From: Lachnospiraceae bacterium
GTDB taxonomy: Bacteria > Bacillota > Clostridia > Lachnospirales > Lachnospiraceae
Assembly: GCA_017453065.1 (NCBI GenBank)
Contig: JAFTKW010000015.1
Span: 1-64,000, forward strand
Length of the DNA: 64,000 nucleotides
Reading direction: 5' to 3'
Shown here one piece after another: positions 9,655-18,766 of this stretch; position 1 is the stretch's first letter; each line of letters starts with the position of its first letter. A model generated the notes under the pieces. That model saw nothing but the letters and a program-made list of their open reading frames with translations. It was not told the DNA's origin and ran no database searches. Made by a program: the position numbers and the translations under genes.

Positions 9655-10547
9655 AGAAAGTAGGAAATACAATAGCGAAAATAGCAATCTATTTTGTGCT
9701 GATTACGGTAGGCTTTGTTTACTTGCAGCCTATCTTTGAAATCATTGCCAAGACCTTTATGTCAGAGGCGGATATCATTGATCCATCTGTACAGTGGGTA
9801 CCAAAGGGGATTTCCTTTGAAAACCTGACCATTGCTGCAGGAGTATTGAAGTTGGAGGAAACCTTGAAAAACTCCATTCTTTGGTCCGGTGGAATGGCAT
9901 TGGCGCAGACGGTGGTAGCAGCACTGACAGGATATGCACTTTCCAGATATACCTTTAAGTTTAAGAAGTTCTGGTTTGTGATGATTGTACTGGCTTTTAT
10001 TATTCCAACTCCAGTACTGATGATTCCAAGACTGATGATGTTTGTAACCGCTCAGGAAACGCTGGCGATTCAGCTCATCGGAACAGCCATTCCTCAGAGC
10101 TTGATGGCAGTCTTTGGACAGGGCGTTTTTTCCACAGTACTGATTTTGATTTTTTATACATCCTTTAACATGATTCCAAAGGTATTGGATGAGGCAGCGC
10201 AGATTGACGGTGCTAGCGCACTGAAGGTGTTCTATTTCATTGTTGTAAAGATGTCTGCGACTACTATTTTGGTAGTATTCCTGTTCGCCTTCGTGTGGAA
10301 CTGGAATGAAACCTACATCACAGGAACATTGATGCGTAACAACATCGCGCTTTTACCTGCAAAACTCAGTCTCTTTAACAGTGAATTTGAGGATGCAGTT
10401 TCCGCTGTAGGCGGAGGCTTTAAATTAAACGAAGCATACAAGATGGCAGCAACGCTGATTTCCATCTCCCCACTTTTGCTTATGTATGCTTTCGTTCAAA
10501 AACAGTTTATCCAGGGTATTGAAAACACTGGTATTACGGGTGAGTAA
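9648..10547 (+). CDS. Sugar ABC transporter permease, MalG type (second pair)
   Basis: A 299-residue membrane protein with a MalG-branch layout and an EAA-type loop at about residues 182-206 (LDEAAQIDGASALKVFYFI). The ATG lies inside the end of the preceding permease gene and is served by an AAGGAGG site about 8 bp upstream. Together with the 8728 gene it forms permease pair 2. The tail of the loop (VVKMSAT) lacks the usual Pro of the P-x-x-[KR]-P ending seen in pair 1, a small divergence at the ATPase contact. Either it uses the same solute-binding protein, or its own binding protein lies upstream of the window. Confidence 0.9.
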   Translation: MVKKVGNTIAKIAIYFVLITVGFVYLQPIFEIIAKTFMSEADIIDPSVQWVPKGISFENLTIAAGVLKLEETLKNSILWSGGMALAQTVVAALTGYALSRYTFKFKKFWFVMIVLAFIIPTPVLMIPRLMMFVTAQETLAIQLIGTAIPQSLMAVFGQGVFSTVLILIFYTSFNMIPKVLDEAAQIDGASALKVFYFIVVKMSATTILVVFLFAFVWNWNETYITGTLMRNNIALLPAKLSLFNSEFEDAVSAVGGGFKLNEAYKMAATLISISPLLLMYAFVQKQFIQGIENTGITGE

Positions 10548-10561
10548 CTTAGGAGTTAATA

Positions 10562-11605
10562 ATGAAAAAGAAATGGATTTCACTTTTGCTGACAGTAACT
10601 TTAATAAGTGGATTAACTGCTTGCGGTCAGGGGGATACCCCTGGCCAGAGCGGCACCTTGGAAGGCTCATCCGTGGTGGCAGAGAGCACGGAGCCTAGCA
10701 GCGAAGGACCAGTAGAAAAAGACGATTCCAAATACAGAGTGGGTGGCACGGTGTCCGATGCCTATGTAGACCCATCCAAGCATACCGTATCGGGACAGGA
10801 GCTGAAGGCTCAGGGCTTTGAATATGACAAAGAATCCTTGACCTACGAACTGGTTTGGAGCGATGAGTTTGACTATGAAGGTGAGCCCGATCCTGAAAAA
10901 TGGGGCTATGATGTCGGCGGTGGAGGCTGGGGTAACAATGAGCTTCAGTACTATACGAAGGCTGAAAATGCTTCTGTGGCAGATGGCGTGTTGACCATTC
11001 AGGCGCGAAAGGAACAGGTGGGATTTTATGAATACACCTCTTCTAGAATGGTGACTAGGCAAAAAGGGGACTGGTTGTACTGCAAGGTGGAAGTATCTGC
11101 GAAGCTTCCAAAAGGCAAAGGTACCTGGCCTGCAATCTGGATGCTTCCTACCGATTGGGACTACGGCGATTGGCCAGCTTCTGGTGAAATCGATATTATG
11201 GAGCATGTGGGCTATGATCAGGATGTCATCGTACAGTCTGTACATAGCACCAAATATCATGCGGCCAATTCAAAGAGTGGAAGCTATAAGGTGGAAGGCG
11301 TCAGCGATGAATTTCACACTTACACAGTAGAGTGGCTTCCAGACAAAATCATTTTTAGTGTAGATGGGGAAGAAAAATACACTTACGATCCTAACAAATT
11401 AAGCAAACAGCCAACCAAGGCAATCTGGCCTTTTGACAAGAGGATGCATTTGCTAATCAACTTGGCATTTGGCGGTGATTGGGGTGGCGCACGCGGCGTA
11501 GATGATTCCTATTTCCCTGTGGATTACTACATCGACTATGTGAGAGTCTATCAGAGCCCAGAAATTATGGAACTGACAGGACAGACCTTGGAGAAAACGA
11601 AGTAA
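10562..11605 (+). CDS. GH16 endo-beta-glucanase lipoprotein (laminarinase-like)
   Basis: A 347-residue secreted enzyme. A type II signal peptide ends in the lipobox LTAC with Cys21, so it should be anchored to the outer face of the membrane, and a Ser/Gly/Glu-rich linker follows. The GH16 domain spans about residues 95-340. The catalytic motif GEIDIMEH places the nucleophile at Glu209, Asp211 between, and the acid/base at Glu214. The extra Met of the E-I-D-I-M-E form is typical of laminarinase-type GH16 members, unlike lichenase E-I-D-I-E. It likely cuts beta-1,3 (or mixed 1,3/1,4) glucan into oligosaccharides for the adjacent importers. Exact linkage specificity cannot be read from the sequence. 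Confidence 0.9.
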   Translation: MKKKWISLLLTVTLISGLTACGQGDTPGQSGTLEGSSVVAESTEPSSEGPVEKDDSKYRVGGTVSDAYVDPSKHTVSGQELKAQGFEYDKESLTYELVWSDEFDYEGEPDPEKWGYDVGGGGWGNNELQYYTKAENASVADGVLTIQARKEQVGFYEYTSSRMVTRQKGDWLYCKVEVSAKLPKGKGTWPAIWMLPTDWDYGDWPASGEIDIMEHVGYDQDVIVQSVHSTKYHAANSKSGSYKVEGVSDEFHTYTVEWLPDKIIFSVDGEEKYTYDPNKLSKQPTKAIWPFDKRMHLLINLAFGGDWGGARGVDDSYFPVDYYIDYVRVYQSPEIMELTGQTLEKTK

Positions 11606-11672
11606 CCGAGGCGATATGAAAAAGGGACGCAGGCAAGTTGCCTTGCAAAGATGAAAATGAGAGGTTAAGACA

Positions 11673-14600
11673 ATGAGTAATTACACATTAGTAGGAGATA
11701 AATTTATCATCGACAATTACGATACCGTGCCAGCTTTTTCCAGTTTCCTTCCTGGAATTGCAGGCGTCATTGGTATTCCAATCTGGGCTTTCTATACCAA
11801 TAGAGGACAGGGTATCAACAGTTTTGGTATTCATCATAAAGGGAATGCCATCATGGAATTTAATTCCGCCAATACTGCTTACGAAAATACACCTGTAAAA
11901 GGATTCCGTACTTTTGTAAAGGTAAATGGCAATTACTTTGAACCATTTTGTGGATATGTTTCCGAGGCAAAGAGAGAAGCTTTGGGAATGGTTCGAAGAA
12001 TGGAAATCGAAAAAAACACCTTCACTTTGGTAGAAGAAAGAGAAGGTCTTAGAATAACAGTGAACTATGTAGTACTTCCAGGAGAGAGCATTGGTGCTTT
12101 GGTTCGTAGCGTGTCTGTAGACAATATGACAGGCCAGGACCTTGAAGTGGAAGTGTTGGATGGTATGCCACAGATCATTCCTTACGGTATTCAGAATGGG
12201 CAGTACAAAGAAATGTCCAATCTGTTTAAGAGCTGGGCAGATATTAAGAACATTGAAAACCATGCTCCGGTATATGCCATGAGGGCGTCCAGTGATGACT
12301 CTGCTGAGGTTTCTGAAATTCTAGGCGGATATTTCTACTTTGCACAGATGGAAGGAAATCCACTTCCAATCATTTATGACAAAAATGTCATTTTTGGATT
12401 TGACAATTCTATGGTAACACCAGTGAACTTTGTAGAAAACGGAATGCAGACAGTGGTAGAGGCTACACAGTGTTTTGCAAACAAGGTTCCATGTGGTTTT
12501 GCAGCTGTGACCAAGAAATTGGCAGCAGGCGAGAGCATGAAGTTTGCAGCCTTTGTAGGATTTGCATCCTCCGAAGAACTTCTGAACCAGAAGACCAAGG
12601 ATTTCTGCAAGGCTGGCTATGTAGAAGCAAAGGTAGAGGAAGCAAGAAGCTTGGTAGATTCCTTTACAAAAGATATTCGCACTAAGACAGGCAAACCACT
12701 CTTTGACCAGTATATGGAGCAGTGCTACTTAGACAATTTCTTAAGAGGCGGCTATCCATTCGTTATTGGCCAGGGAGACAAGAAGTCTGTGGTACATCTC
12801 TTTAGCAGAAAGCATGGAGATCCAGAGCGAGATTACAATTTCTTCTCCACAGCAGGAGAGTATTATTCTCAGGGTAATGGAAACTATCGTGACGTATGTC
12901 AGAACCGTCGTAACGATGTATTCTTTAATCCTGCGATTGAAGATTTCAATGTACGCCATTTCTTTAGCCTGGTTCAGATGGATGGTTACAACCCACTGGA
13001 AATCAGACCATGTACCTTTGTTATTGAAGAAGGTATGAGGCAGAAGGCTCAGGTTGCACTGAAAAATCATGTGGCAGACCCTGAGGGAAGGCTTGATAAA
13101 GTGATTGCAGGTGCGTTCACACCTGGACAGATTACCAACACCATCGCACAGTATCAGTTGACGGTCATTGGCAGCGAACAGGCACTGGTGGAGGAACTTC
13201 TTGAGATGTCTATTCAGCAGCTTGAGGCGGGCTTTGGTGAAGGCTACTGGTCCGATCACTGGGATTACAACTTGGATTTGGTAGAAAATTATTTACTGGT
13301 TTATCCAGAGAAAAAAGAGCAGTTACTCTTTGGATTTGATGGATACAAGTACTACGATAGCGTAGGCGTAGTAAGACCAAGAAAAGACACTTATGTCATA
13401 AATAAAGGTAGGGTTCGTCAGTATGGCTCCATGGAGCACTGTGAAGAAAAGGCTTCTATGCCTGGATTTAATGCAGGTGCAACCAACTGGCTTAAGGATG
13501 CACAGGGCAAAGAGGTTACAACCACTTTGTTCGGCAAGATGATGACTCTAGCTGTGAACAAGTTTGCGCTTCTTGACAGTTATGGAATGGGCGTGGAAAT
13601 GGAAGGCGGAAAGCCGGGCTGGAACGATGCTATGAATGGTCTTCCAGGATTGTTTGGCAGTAGTATGCCAGAGACCATGGAACTGAAGAGATTGGTGGAT
13701 TTCATGGCGAAGGAAGTGGCGGCGAAAGAAGCAACAGCAAAGGGTGCAAGCCTTCTTCTTCCGGCAGAGCTTGTAGACTTCATGAGAGATATTATGGAAG
13801 CCCTTGAAAGTGGTCTTTCTGATTTCGAATATTGGGATAGAGTAGCATCCCTGCGAGAAGACTTCAGAGAATTAGTGAAGTTTAGTGTAAGCGGGCAGTA
13901 TGCAGAAGTTTCTTTTGAAGAACTGAACAAGGTGCTTGCAGCGTTTGCTGACAAACTTAAGACTGCTGTAGACAAAGCGCTTGCATTTGGGGAAGGAATT
14001 ATGCCTACCTACTTTACCTTTGAAGCTACGGATTTTGAGGAAGTACTTAATGAGGACGGTACACCTCGCATCAGCCCTTATGGTCTTCCAAGTGCTAAGG
14101 TCAACAAATTGGAAATTCAGAAATTGCCTCGCTTCTTAGAAGGTCCTGCTCGTATGCTTTCGGCATGTGAAGAAAAGGATATTGATGTTGCGAGAGCAAT
14201 GTGTGCAAAGATTAAAGAGACAGATATCTATGACAAGAAACTTAAGATGTATAAGACATCTGAGTCTATTGAAGAGGTATCTATGGAAAACGGACGTGTC
14301 AGAGCCTTTACACCAGGTTGGCTTGAGAGAGAAAGTGTATTCCTTCACATGGAATACAAATACTTCCTCGGCATGTTTAAGGCTGGTCTTTATGAGGAAT
14401 TCTATGAGGCCATTGGAGGAGCATTGATTCCTTATCAGAATCCAGAAGTTTATGGAAGAAGTATTTTGGAGAATTCTTCCTTCTTGGCTTCCAGCGCAAA
14501 CCCAGATCCACAGGTACATGGTCAGGGATTTGTGGCAAGACTTTCTGGTTCTACCGTTGAAATGCTTTCCATGTGGATTGGAATGTTTGTTGGAAACAAA

Positions 14601-14888
14601 GGCTTCTTTGTGGAAGATGGACAGCTGAAATTAGAACTTGAGCCAAAGCTTTCCGGCGATATGTTTGATGAGGAAGGTAAGGCAAGCTTTACCCTTTGCG
14701 GAAACTGTAAAGTGACATATCACAACCCTGCCAAGGCGGCTACATTTGGTCAGAGCGCGGCTACCATCCAGAGTATGGAAGTATGGTGCGGCGAAGAAAA
14801 GACAGAGGTTGCTGGCGCTGTTCTTGGAGAAGAACTTGCAGTTAAGGTTCGTGAGGGCAAAGTAGAACGTATCGAAGCATTTATGTGA
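11673..14888 (+). CDS. Large beta-glucan phosphorylase-like enzyme (GH94 clan, GH149/GH161-like)
   Basis: This 1071-residue cytoplasmic protein has no signal peptide. Its organisation resembles GH94-type inverting phosphorylases: an N-terminal beta-sandwich, then an (alpha/alpha)6 barrel. The segment GNYRDVCQNRRNDVFFN, near residues 403-420, matches the conserved region of the large beta-1,3-oligoglucan phosphorylases, and the length fits GH149/GH161 (about 1100) better than GH94 (about 800-950). Such enzymes use phosphate to release glucose 1-phosphate from beta-1,3-glucan chains. It sits between a GH16 gene and a GH94 gene. The family choice between GH149 and GH161 is not decided here, and activity is inferred. 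A GAGG site precedes the ATG. Confidence 0.7.
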   Translation: MSNYTLVGDKFIIDNYDTVPAFSSFLPGIAGVIGIPIWAFYTNRGQGINSFGIHHKGNAIMEFNSANTAYENTPVKGFRTFVKVNGNYFEPFCGYVSEAKREALGMVRRMEIEKNTFTLVEEREGLRITVNYVVLPGESIGALVRSVSVDNMTGQDLEVEVLDGMPQIIPYGIQNGQYKEMSNLFKSWADIKNIENHAPVYAMRASSDDSAEVSEILGGYFYFAQMEGNPLPIIYDKNVIFGFDNSMVTPVNFVENGMQTVVEATQCFANKVPCGFAAVTKKLAAGESMKFAAFVGFASSEELLNQKTKDFCKAGYVEAKVEEARSLVDSFTKDIRTKTGKPLFDQYMEQCYLDNFLRGGYPFVIGQGDKKSVVHLFSRKHGDPERDYNFFSTAGEYYSQGNGNYRDVCQNRRNDVFFNPAIEDFNVRHFFSLVQMDGYNPLEIRPCTFVIEEGMRQKAQVALKNHVADPEGRLDKVIAGAFTPGQITNTIAQYQLTVIGSEQALVEELLEMSIQQLEAGFGEGYWSDHWDYNLDLVENYLLVYPEKKEQLLFGFDGYKYYDSVGVVRPRKDTYVINKGRVRQYGSMEHCEEKASMPGFNAGATNWLKDAQGKEVTTTLFGKMMTLAVNKFALLDSYGMGVEMEGGKPGWNDAMNGLPGLFGSSMPETMELKRLVDFMAKEVAAKEATAKGASLLLPAELVDFMRDIMEALESGLSDFEYWDRVASLREDFRELVKFSVSGQYAEVSFEELNKVLAAFADKLKTAVDKALAFGEGIMPTYFTFEATDFEEVLNEDGTPRISPYGLPSAKVNKLEIQKLPRFLEGPARMLSACEEKDIDVARAMCAKIKETDIYDKKLKMYKTSESIEEVSMENGRVRAFTPGWLERESVFLHMEYKYFLGMFKAGLYEEFYEAIGGALIPYQNPEVYGRSILENSSFLASSANPDPQVHGQGFVARLSGSTVEMLSMWIGMFVGNKGFFVEDGQLKLELEPKLSGDMFDEEGKASFTLCGNCKVTYHNPAKAATFGQSAATIQSMEVWCGEEKTEVAGAVLGEELAVKVREGKVERIEAFM

Positions 14889-14962
14889 GCAGTTCGTCTT
14901 CAAAGAGGGCAGTAGAAATAGTAAGTAGTTGAAATATGTGCAAATCTAACAGGGAGAACGAC

Positions 14963-17818
14963 ATGAAAAAGGGTTATACCTACACAGACAAATTTGGAAG
15001 TTTTCGATTGGACAATCCGGAGGATACCAGTTTCCTTTATTTTCCGTTGGCAGGAGAAAGTGGACTGAAGAGTAGCATTACGCCCCTGCTTGGCGGCGAT
15101 AGTAAGCTGGATCAAAATACATTCCTTCTTCAGCCTACCAGTACAGAGGAATTGCACAACCTAAAGAGCACCAGAAATTTCTGGTGCGTCTTTCAGGGCG
15201 GCAAAACAGACGGTGCTGGCGCGGCAAATAGAATATGGTCTGCAACAGGAAACAGCAGTGAAGCAGAATATTTAAGATCCATAGGACAGGCAGAGGAAAG
15301 TGTGCTGGAAGCGGGCTTTATGTGGCACAAGCTCTCCAGAAAAAGCGCAGAGCATGGATTGAAGGCAACCATTACTTCCTTTGTGCCTTGTGATAAGCGT
15401 ACCTTTGAAATCATGGAAGTGACCTTGGAAAACATTGGTGACAGAGATGTCACATTTGTTCCTGTGGCGGCGATTCCAGTATATGGACGTTCTGCAGACA
15501 ATGTACGAGACCACAAGCATGTGACCAGTTTGCTTCATCGCACGCTGGTTGCCAATTGGGGACTTCAGGTGACACCAACCCTTACTTTTGACGAAAGAGG
15601 CCACAAGAAAAACACCATGACCTATTTTGTCTATGGCAGTGAAAGCAATGGCGTTGGCCCAAAGGCTGTATGCCCTAGAGTGATGGACTTCATCGGTGAA
15701 GGTGGAAGTCTGACTTGCCCTAAGAGTTTGCTGAAACTTGATGTGAAGTCGGAATGTGGCTCTGCTGATGGCGCATTTTGTGAGACTACGGACGAAGCGG
15801 CAGGCGTATGGCAGAGTGCTGGTGCGCAGGATGGCGGATGGGAGACTATCGGCGCCCTTCAGTTTGCGCCTAAGACCTTAAAGAGTGGTGAAAAGGTATC
15901 CTATCAGGTGATGATGGGTATTACCTCCAAGGACAATAAAGATATCGAAATGGAAGCTCTGATGGCTGACTATGCGGGCAAGGAAGCTGTGGATAAAGCC
16001 CTTGAGCAGTTAAAAGAAGAGTGGATAAAGAAAGTAAATGTTCATTATGAAACAGGAAATGAACAATTAGATGGTTATCTGTACTGGGTAACCTTCCAGC
16101 CAATTTTGCGCCGTATTTACGGTTGCTCCTTCCTGCCATATCATGACTACGGCAAAGGAGGAAGAGGCTGGAGAGATCTGTGGCAGGATTGCCTTGCGCT
16201 ACTTATCATGGAGCCAGATGGAGTAAGAGATATGCTGGTTTCTAACTATGGTGGCGTGCGTATGGACGGTACCAATGCAACCATCATTGGTCAGAAGCAG
16301 GGTGAATTTGTAGCAGACAGAAACAGTATTGTGCGCGTATGGATGGATCACGGTTTGTGGCCTTTCATGACAACAGAATTTTATATTAAGCAGACTGGCG
16401 ATATCAGACTGTTTGAAGAGCAGGTGCCATATTTTAAGGATGCGCTGTGCTATAGAGGCCAGGGTAGAGATGAAAGATGGGAAGCCTTACAGGGAACCTG
16501 GCAGCTTTGTGGCGCGGACGCCGGGGACTATAAGGCTATGGAAGGCGGCAGTAAGCCAGAAGATGCCGCACTGACAGTGGCAAAAGGAACTATTTTGGAG
16601 CATATCCTTCTTCAGAACATTACAGCTTTTTACGATGTGGGAGAGCATGGTCATATCAAGCTTCGCGGTGCAGACTGGAACGATGGATTTGACATGGCAG
16701 TGGAGCATGGCGAAAGTGTGGCGTTTACAGCGGCTTACGGTGGAAATTTGGCACAGATTGCAGACCTGGTTCGCAAATACGCTAAGGATGTATGTGAGAC
16801 TATGGATTTCCATGAAGAAGTGGCTATGCTTCTTGAGGGTCATAGAGAGATTTATGACTCAGTGGAAGCCAAGCAGGATTTCCTGAGTGCTTATTATGCC
16901 AAGGTAAAGCATACCCTTTCAGGCAAAAAGGTTACCTGTAACTTATATGAACTTGCAGATGTGCTGGATGAAATGTCTCTTTGGATTAAAGAGCATATCA
17001 GACAGACCGAGTGGGTGAGTGCTCCAGAGGGTAGCTTTTACAATGGCTACTATGACAACCACAGCAGACAGATTGAAGGTGTCTTCCCTACTGGAACTCG
17101 TATGACCCTGACAGGTCAGGTATTCCCTATTATGTCCGGAACCGCTACCGATGAGCAGGTAAAAGAGATGGCTTTGGCAGCAGACAAACTGCTTTATAGA
17201 AGTGAGGCAGGTGGATATTGCCTTAACAGTGATTTCCATGAGGTGAAAGATGATATGGGCAGAGCATTTGGTTTTGCCTATGGACATAAAGAAAATGGCG
17301 CTGTATTTGCCCATATGGCAGTTATGTACGGCAATGCTCTTTATCGCAGAGGATTTATCAAGGAAGGGTACAAGGCACTCAATGCACTTTATGAGCAGAG
17401 CATAGACTTTGAGCATAGCTGTATGTATCCGGGCCTTCCAGAGTATTTCAGTGAGCGCGGTAGAGGAATGTATCCTTACCTGACTGGTTCGGCAAGTTGG
17501 CTGATGATGACTATGGTAACAGAAGTATATGGTGTGAAAGGTGAGTTCGGAGACCTTTGCATAGCACCTAAGCTTGTGGGTGAGCAGTTAGATGCAAACG
17601 GTGAACTTGGTATCAGCCTGATGTTCAATGGCGTGAAACTTCATGTGAAGTTTAAGGCACAGGAGGGCTGTGCATGTAAGGACGCTTTGGCGGAGCAGAA
17701 GGTTTACACTCAGGTGAAGGAACTTTACTTAAACGGTCAGAAGATAGAGGGAAATGTGATTCCAAAGCAGCTTCTTAAGGCTACAGAGGGAGTACAGGAA
17801 ATCGAGGCATACATTTAG
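14963..17818 (+). CDS. GH94 beta-glucoside phosphorylase (laminaribiose/cellobiose phosphorylase type)
   Basis: The start at 14963 is chosen because AGGGAG lies 6 bp upstream; an ATG at 14936 has no site. The 951-residue protein is cytoplasmic. It has the GH94 layout, with RGWRDLWQDCLALL around residue 400 and the catalytic-acid segment RGADWNDGFD (Asp571-Asp574). Family members reversibly phosphorolyse cellobiose, laminaribiose or related beta-glucosides to alpha-glucose 1-phosphate and the shortened sugar. Because it follows a longer-chain phosphorylase and lies among GH16 genes, laminaribiose or short beta-1,3-oligoglucan is the likely substrate. That is inference, and cellobiose remains possible. 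Confidence 0.8.
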   Translation: MKKGYTYTDKFGSFRLDNPEDTSFLYFPLAGESGLKSSITPLLGGDSKLDQNTFLLQPTSTEELHNLKSTRNFWCVFQGGKTDGAGAANRIWSATGNSSEAEYLRSIGQAEESVLEAGFMWHKLSRKSAEHGLKATITSFVPCDKRTFEIMEVTLENIGDRDVTFVPVAAIPVYGRSADNVRDHKHVTSLLHRTLVANWGLQVTPTLTFDERGHKKNTMTYFVYGSESNGVGPKAVCPRVMDFIGEGGSLTCPKSLLKLDVKSECGSADGAFCETTDEAAGVWQSAGAQDGGWETIGALQFAPKTLKSGEKVSYQVMMGITSKDNKDIEMEALMADYAGKEAVDKALEQLKEEWIKKVNVHYETGNEQLDGYLYWVTFQPILRRIYGCSFLPYHDYGKGGRGWRDLWQDCLALLIMEPDGVRDMLVSNYGGVRMDGTNATIIGQKQGEFVADRNSIVRVWMDHGLWPFMTTEFYIKQTGDIRLFEEQVPYFKDALCYRGQGRDERWEALQGTWQLCGADAGDYKAMEGGSKPEDAALTVAKGTILEHILLQNITAFYDVGEHGHIKLRGADWNDGFDMAVEHGESVAFTAAYGGNLAQIADLVRKYAKDVCETMDFHEEVAMLLEGHREIYDSVEAKQDFLSAYYAKVKHTLSGKKVTCNLYELADVLDEMSLWIKEHIRQTEWVSAPEGSFYNGYYDNHSRQIEGVFPTGTRMTLTGQVFPIMSGTATDEQVKEMALAADKLLYRSEAGGYCLNSDFHEVKDDMGRAFGFAYGHKENGAVFAHMAVMYGNALYRRGFIKEGYKALNALYEQSIDFEHSCMYPGLPEYFSERGRGMYPYLTGSASWLMMTMVTEVYGVKGEFGDLCIAPKLVGEQLDANGELGISLMFNGVKLHVKFKAQEGCACKDALAEQKVYTQVKELYLNGQKIEGNVIPKQLLKATEGVQEIEAYI

Positions 17819-17923
17819 TCTGATAGTATTATTTCAGTTGGATAGGCGTGAGATGTAAGGGCGCAAAGAAACTTAGGGAAGGCGCAAATAGGCCCGTGGG
17901 GCGCTAAAGAGAAGGGAGCAGAC

Positions 17924-18676
17924 ATGTTTGAGAGAATAGATCAGTATCAGTTAGTATGGTTTGACGAATTTCAGTATGTGGGGGAACCTAACCCTGACAA
18001 GTGGAACTATGATGTCGGCAATTTTCAGTGGGCTAACAACGAACTTCAGGCTTATACCAACAGTCCTGACAATGTGTATGTAAAAGATGGCGATCTTTAC
18101 ATGGTTGCGCGTAAGCAACAGGACGGAGAAAGACAATATACCTCTGTTCGTATGACAACCTATGGAAAACAGCATTTTCAGTATGGCTATTTTGAGATTC
18201 GAGCAAAGCTTCCATCTGCAGTAGGCTCCTGGCCGGCTTTTTGGTTCCTTTCATGCGATATCAAAGAGGGCGTGCATTGGCCTCTTTGTGGTGAAATTGA
18301 TATGATGGAACACACCTTGGTGCACAGCGGGGATGTGGTGTACAGCCTTCATTCCCAGAAGCACAATCATGCCAACCCAAATACTGTGCAGTATTCCACC
18401 AGTGTCCATCAGGAGAATCTGTTCGAGGAATATCATGTATATGGATTGGAGTGGACAGAGGATTATATCGAATATTTCTTTGACGGCAAAAGTGTTTGTA
18501 AGTACTGTAAGGCAGATGACAAGGAAGACCAGACAGAATTAGCTTGGCCTTATGACAAACCTTATTATCTGATTTTGAACATTGCAGTGGGTGGATTTAT
18601 GGGTGGCCCTGTAAAGGATGATCAACTGCCTACAACCATGGTGGTAGATTATGTGAGAGTGTATCAGAAGAAATAG
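17924..18676 (+). CDS. GH16 beta-glucanase without signal peptide (probably cytoplasmic)
   Basis: A 250-residue stand-alone GH16 domain beginning MFERIDQYQLVWFDEF. It has no signal peptide, membrane segment or linker. The active site motif is GEIDMMEH, with Glu124 as nucleophile, Asp126, and Glu129 as acid/base, the laminarinase-type arrangement with the additional Met. It resembles the catalytic domain of the lipoprotein at 10562 but is clearly a separate gene. An intracellular endo-glucanase would shorten imported oligosaccharides for the two phosphorylases. It is the last gene of the operon, and a hairpin at 18691 follows. Cytoplasmic location is inferred from the missing export signal. 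Confidence 0.85.
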   Translation: MFERIDQYQLVWFDEFQYVGEPNPDKWNYDVGNFQWANNELQAYTNSPDNVYVKDGDLYMVARKQQDGERQYTSVRMTTYGKQHFQYGYFEIRAKLPSAVGSWPAFWFLSCDIKEGVHWPLCGEIDMMEHTLVHSGDVVYSLHSQKHNHANPNTVQYSTSVHQENLFEEYHVYGLEWTEDYIEYFFDGKSVCKYCKADDKEDQTELAWPYDKPYYLILNIAVGGFMGGPVKDDQLPTTMVVDYVRVYQKK

Positions 18677-18690
18677 TGGAAATACAATGG

Positions 18691-18718
18691 CAAAAGGCTA
18701 GCATGTGCTGGCCTTTTG
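18691..18718 (+). terminator. Hairpin terminator at the end of the beta-glucan operon
   Basis: CAAAAGGCTAGC and GCTGGCCTTTTG form a 12-bp stem (one G-T pair) around a 4-nt loop, 14 bp after the last GH16 gene. The T-run is broken (TTTTGTT), so termination may be incomplete. Confidence 0.65.
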
Positions 18719-18747
18719 TTGCGCCAGAGAGGGAAGTTGTCTATAAT
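18719..18747 (+). promoter_or_regulatory. Sigma-A-like promoter of the amidohydrolase gene
   Basis: TTGCGC, a 17-bp spacer and a perfect TATAAT lie 19 bp before the ATG of the next gene and just past the operon terminator. Confidence 0.6.
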
Positions 18748-18766
18748 GTGAATAGAAGGTGATGCT

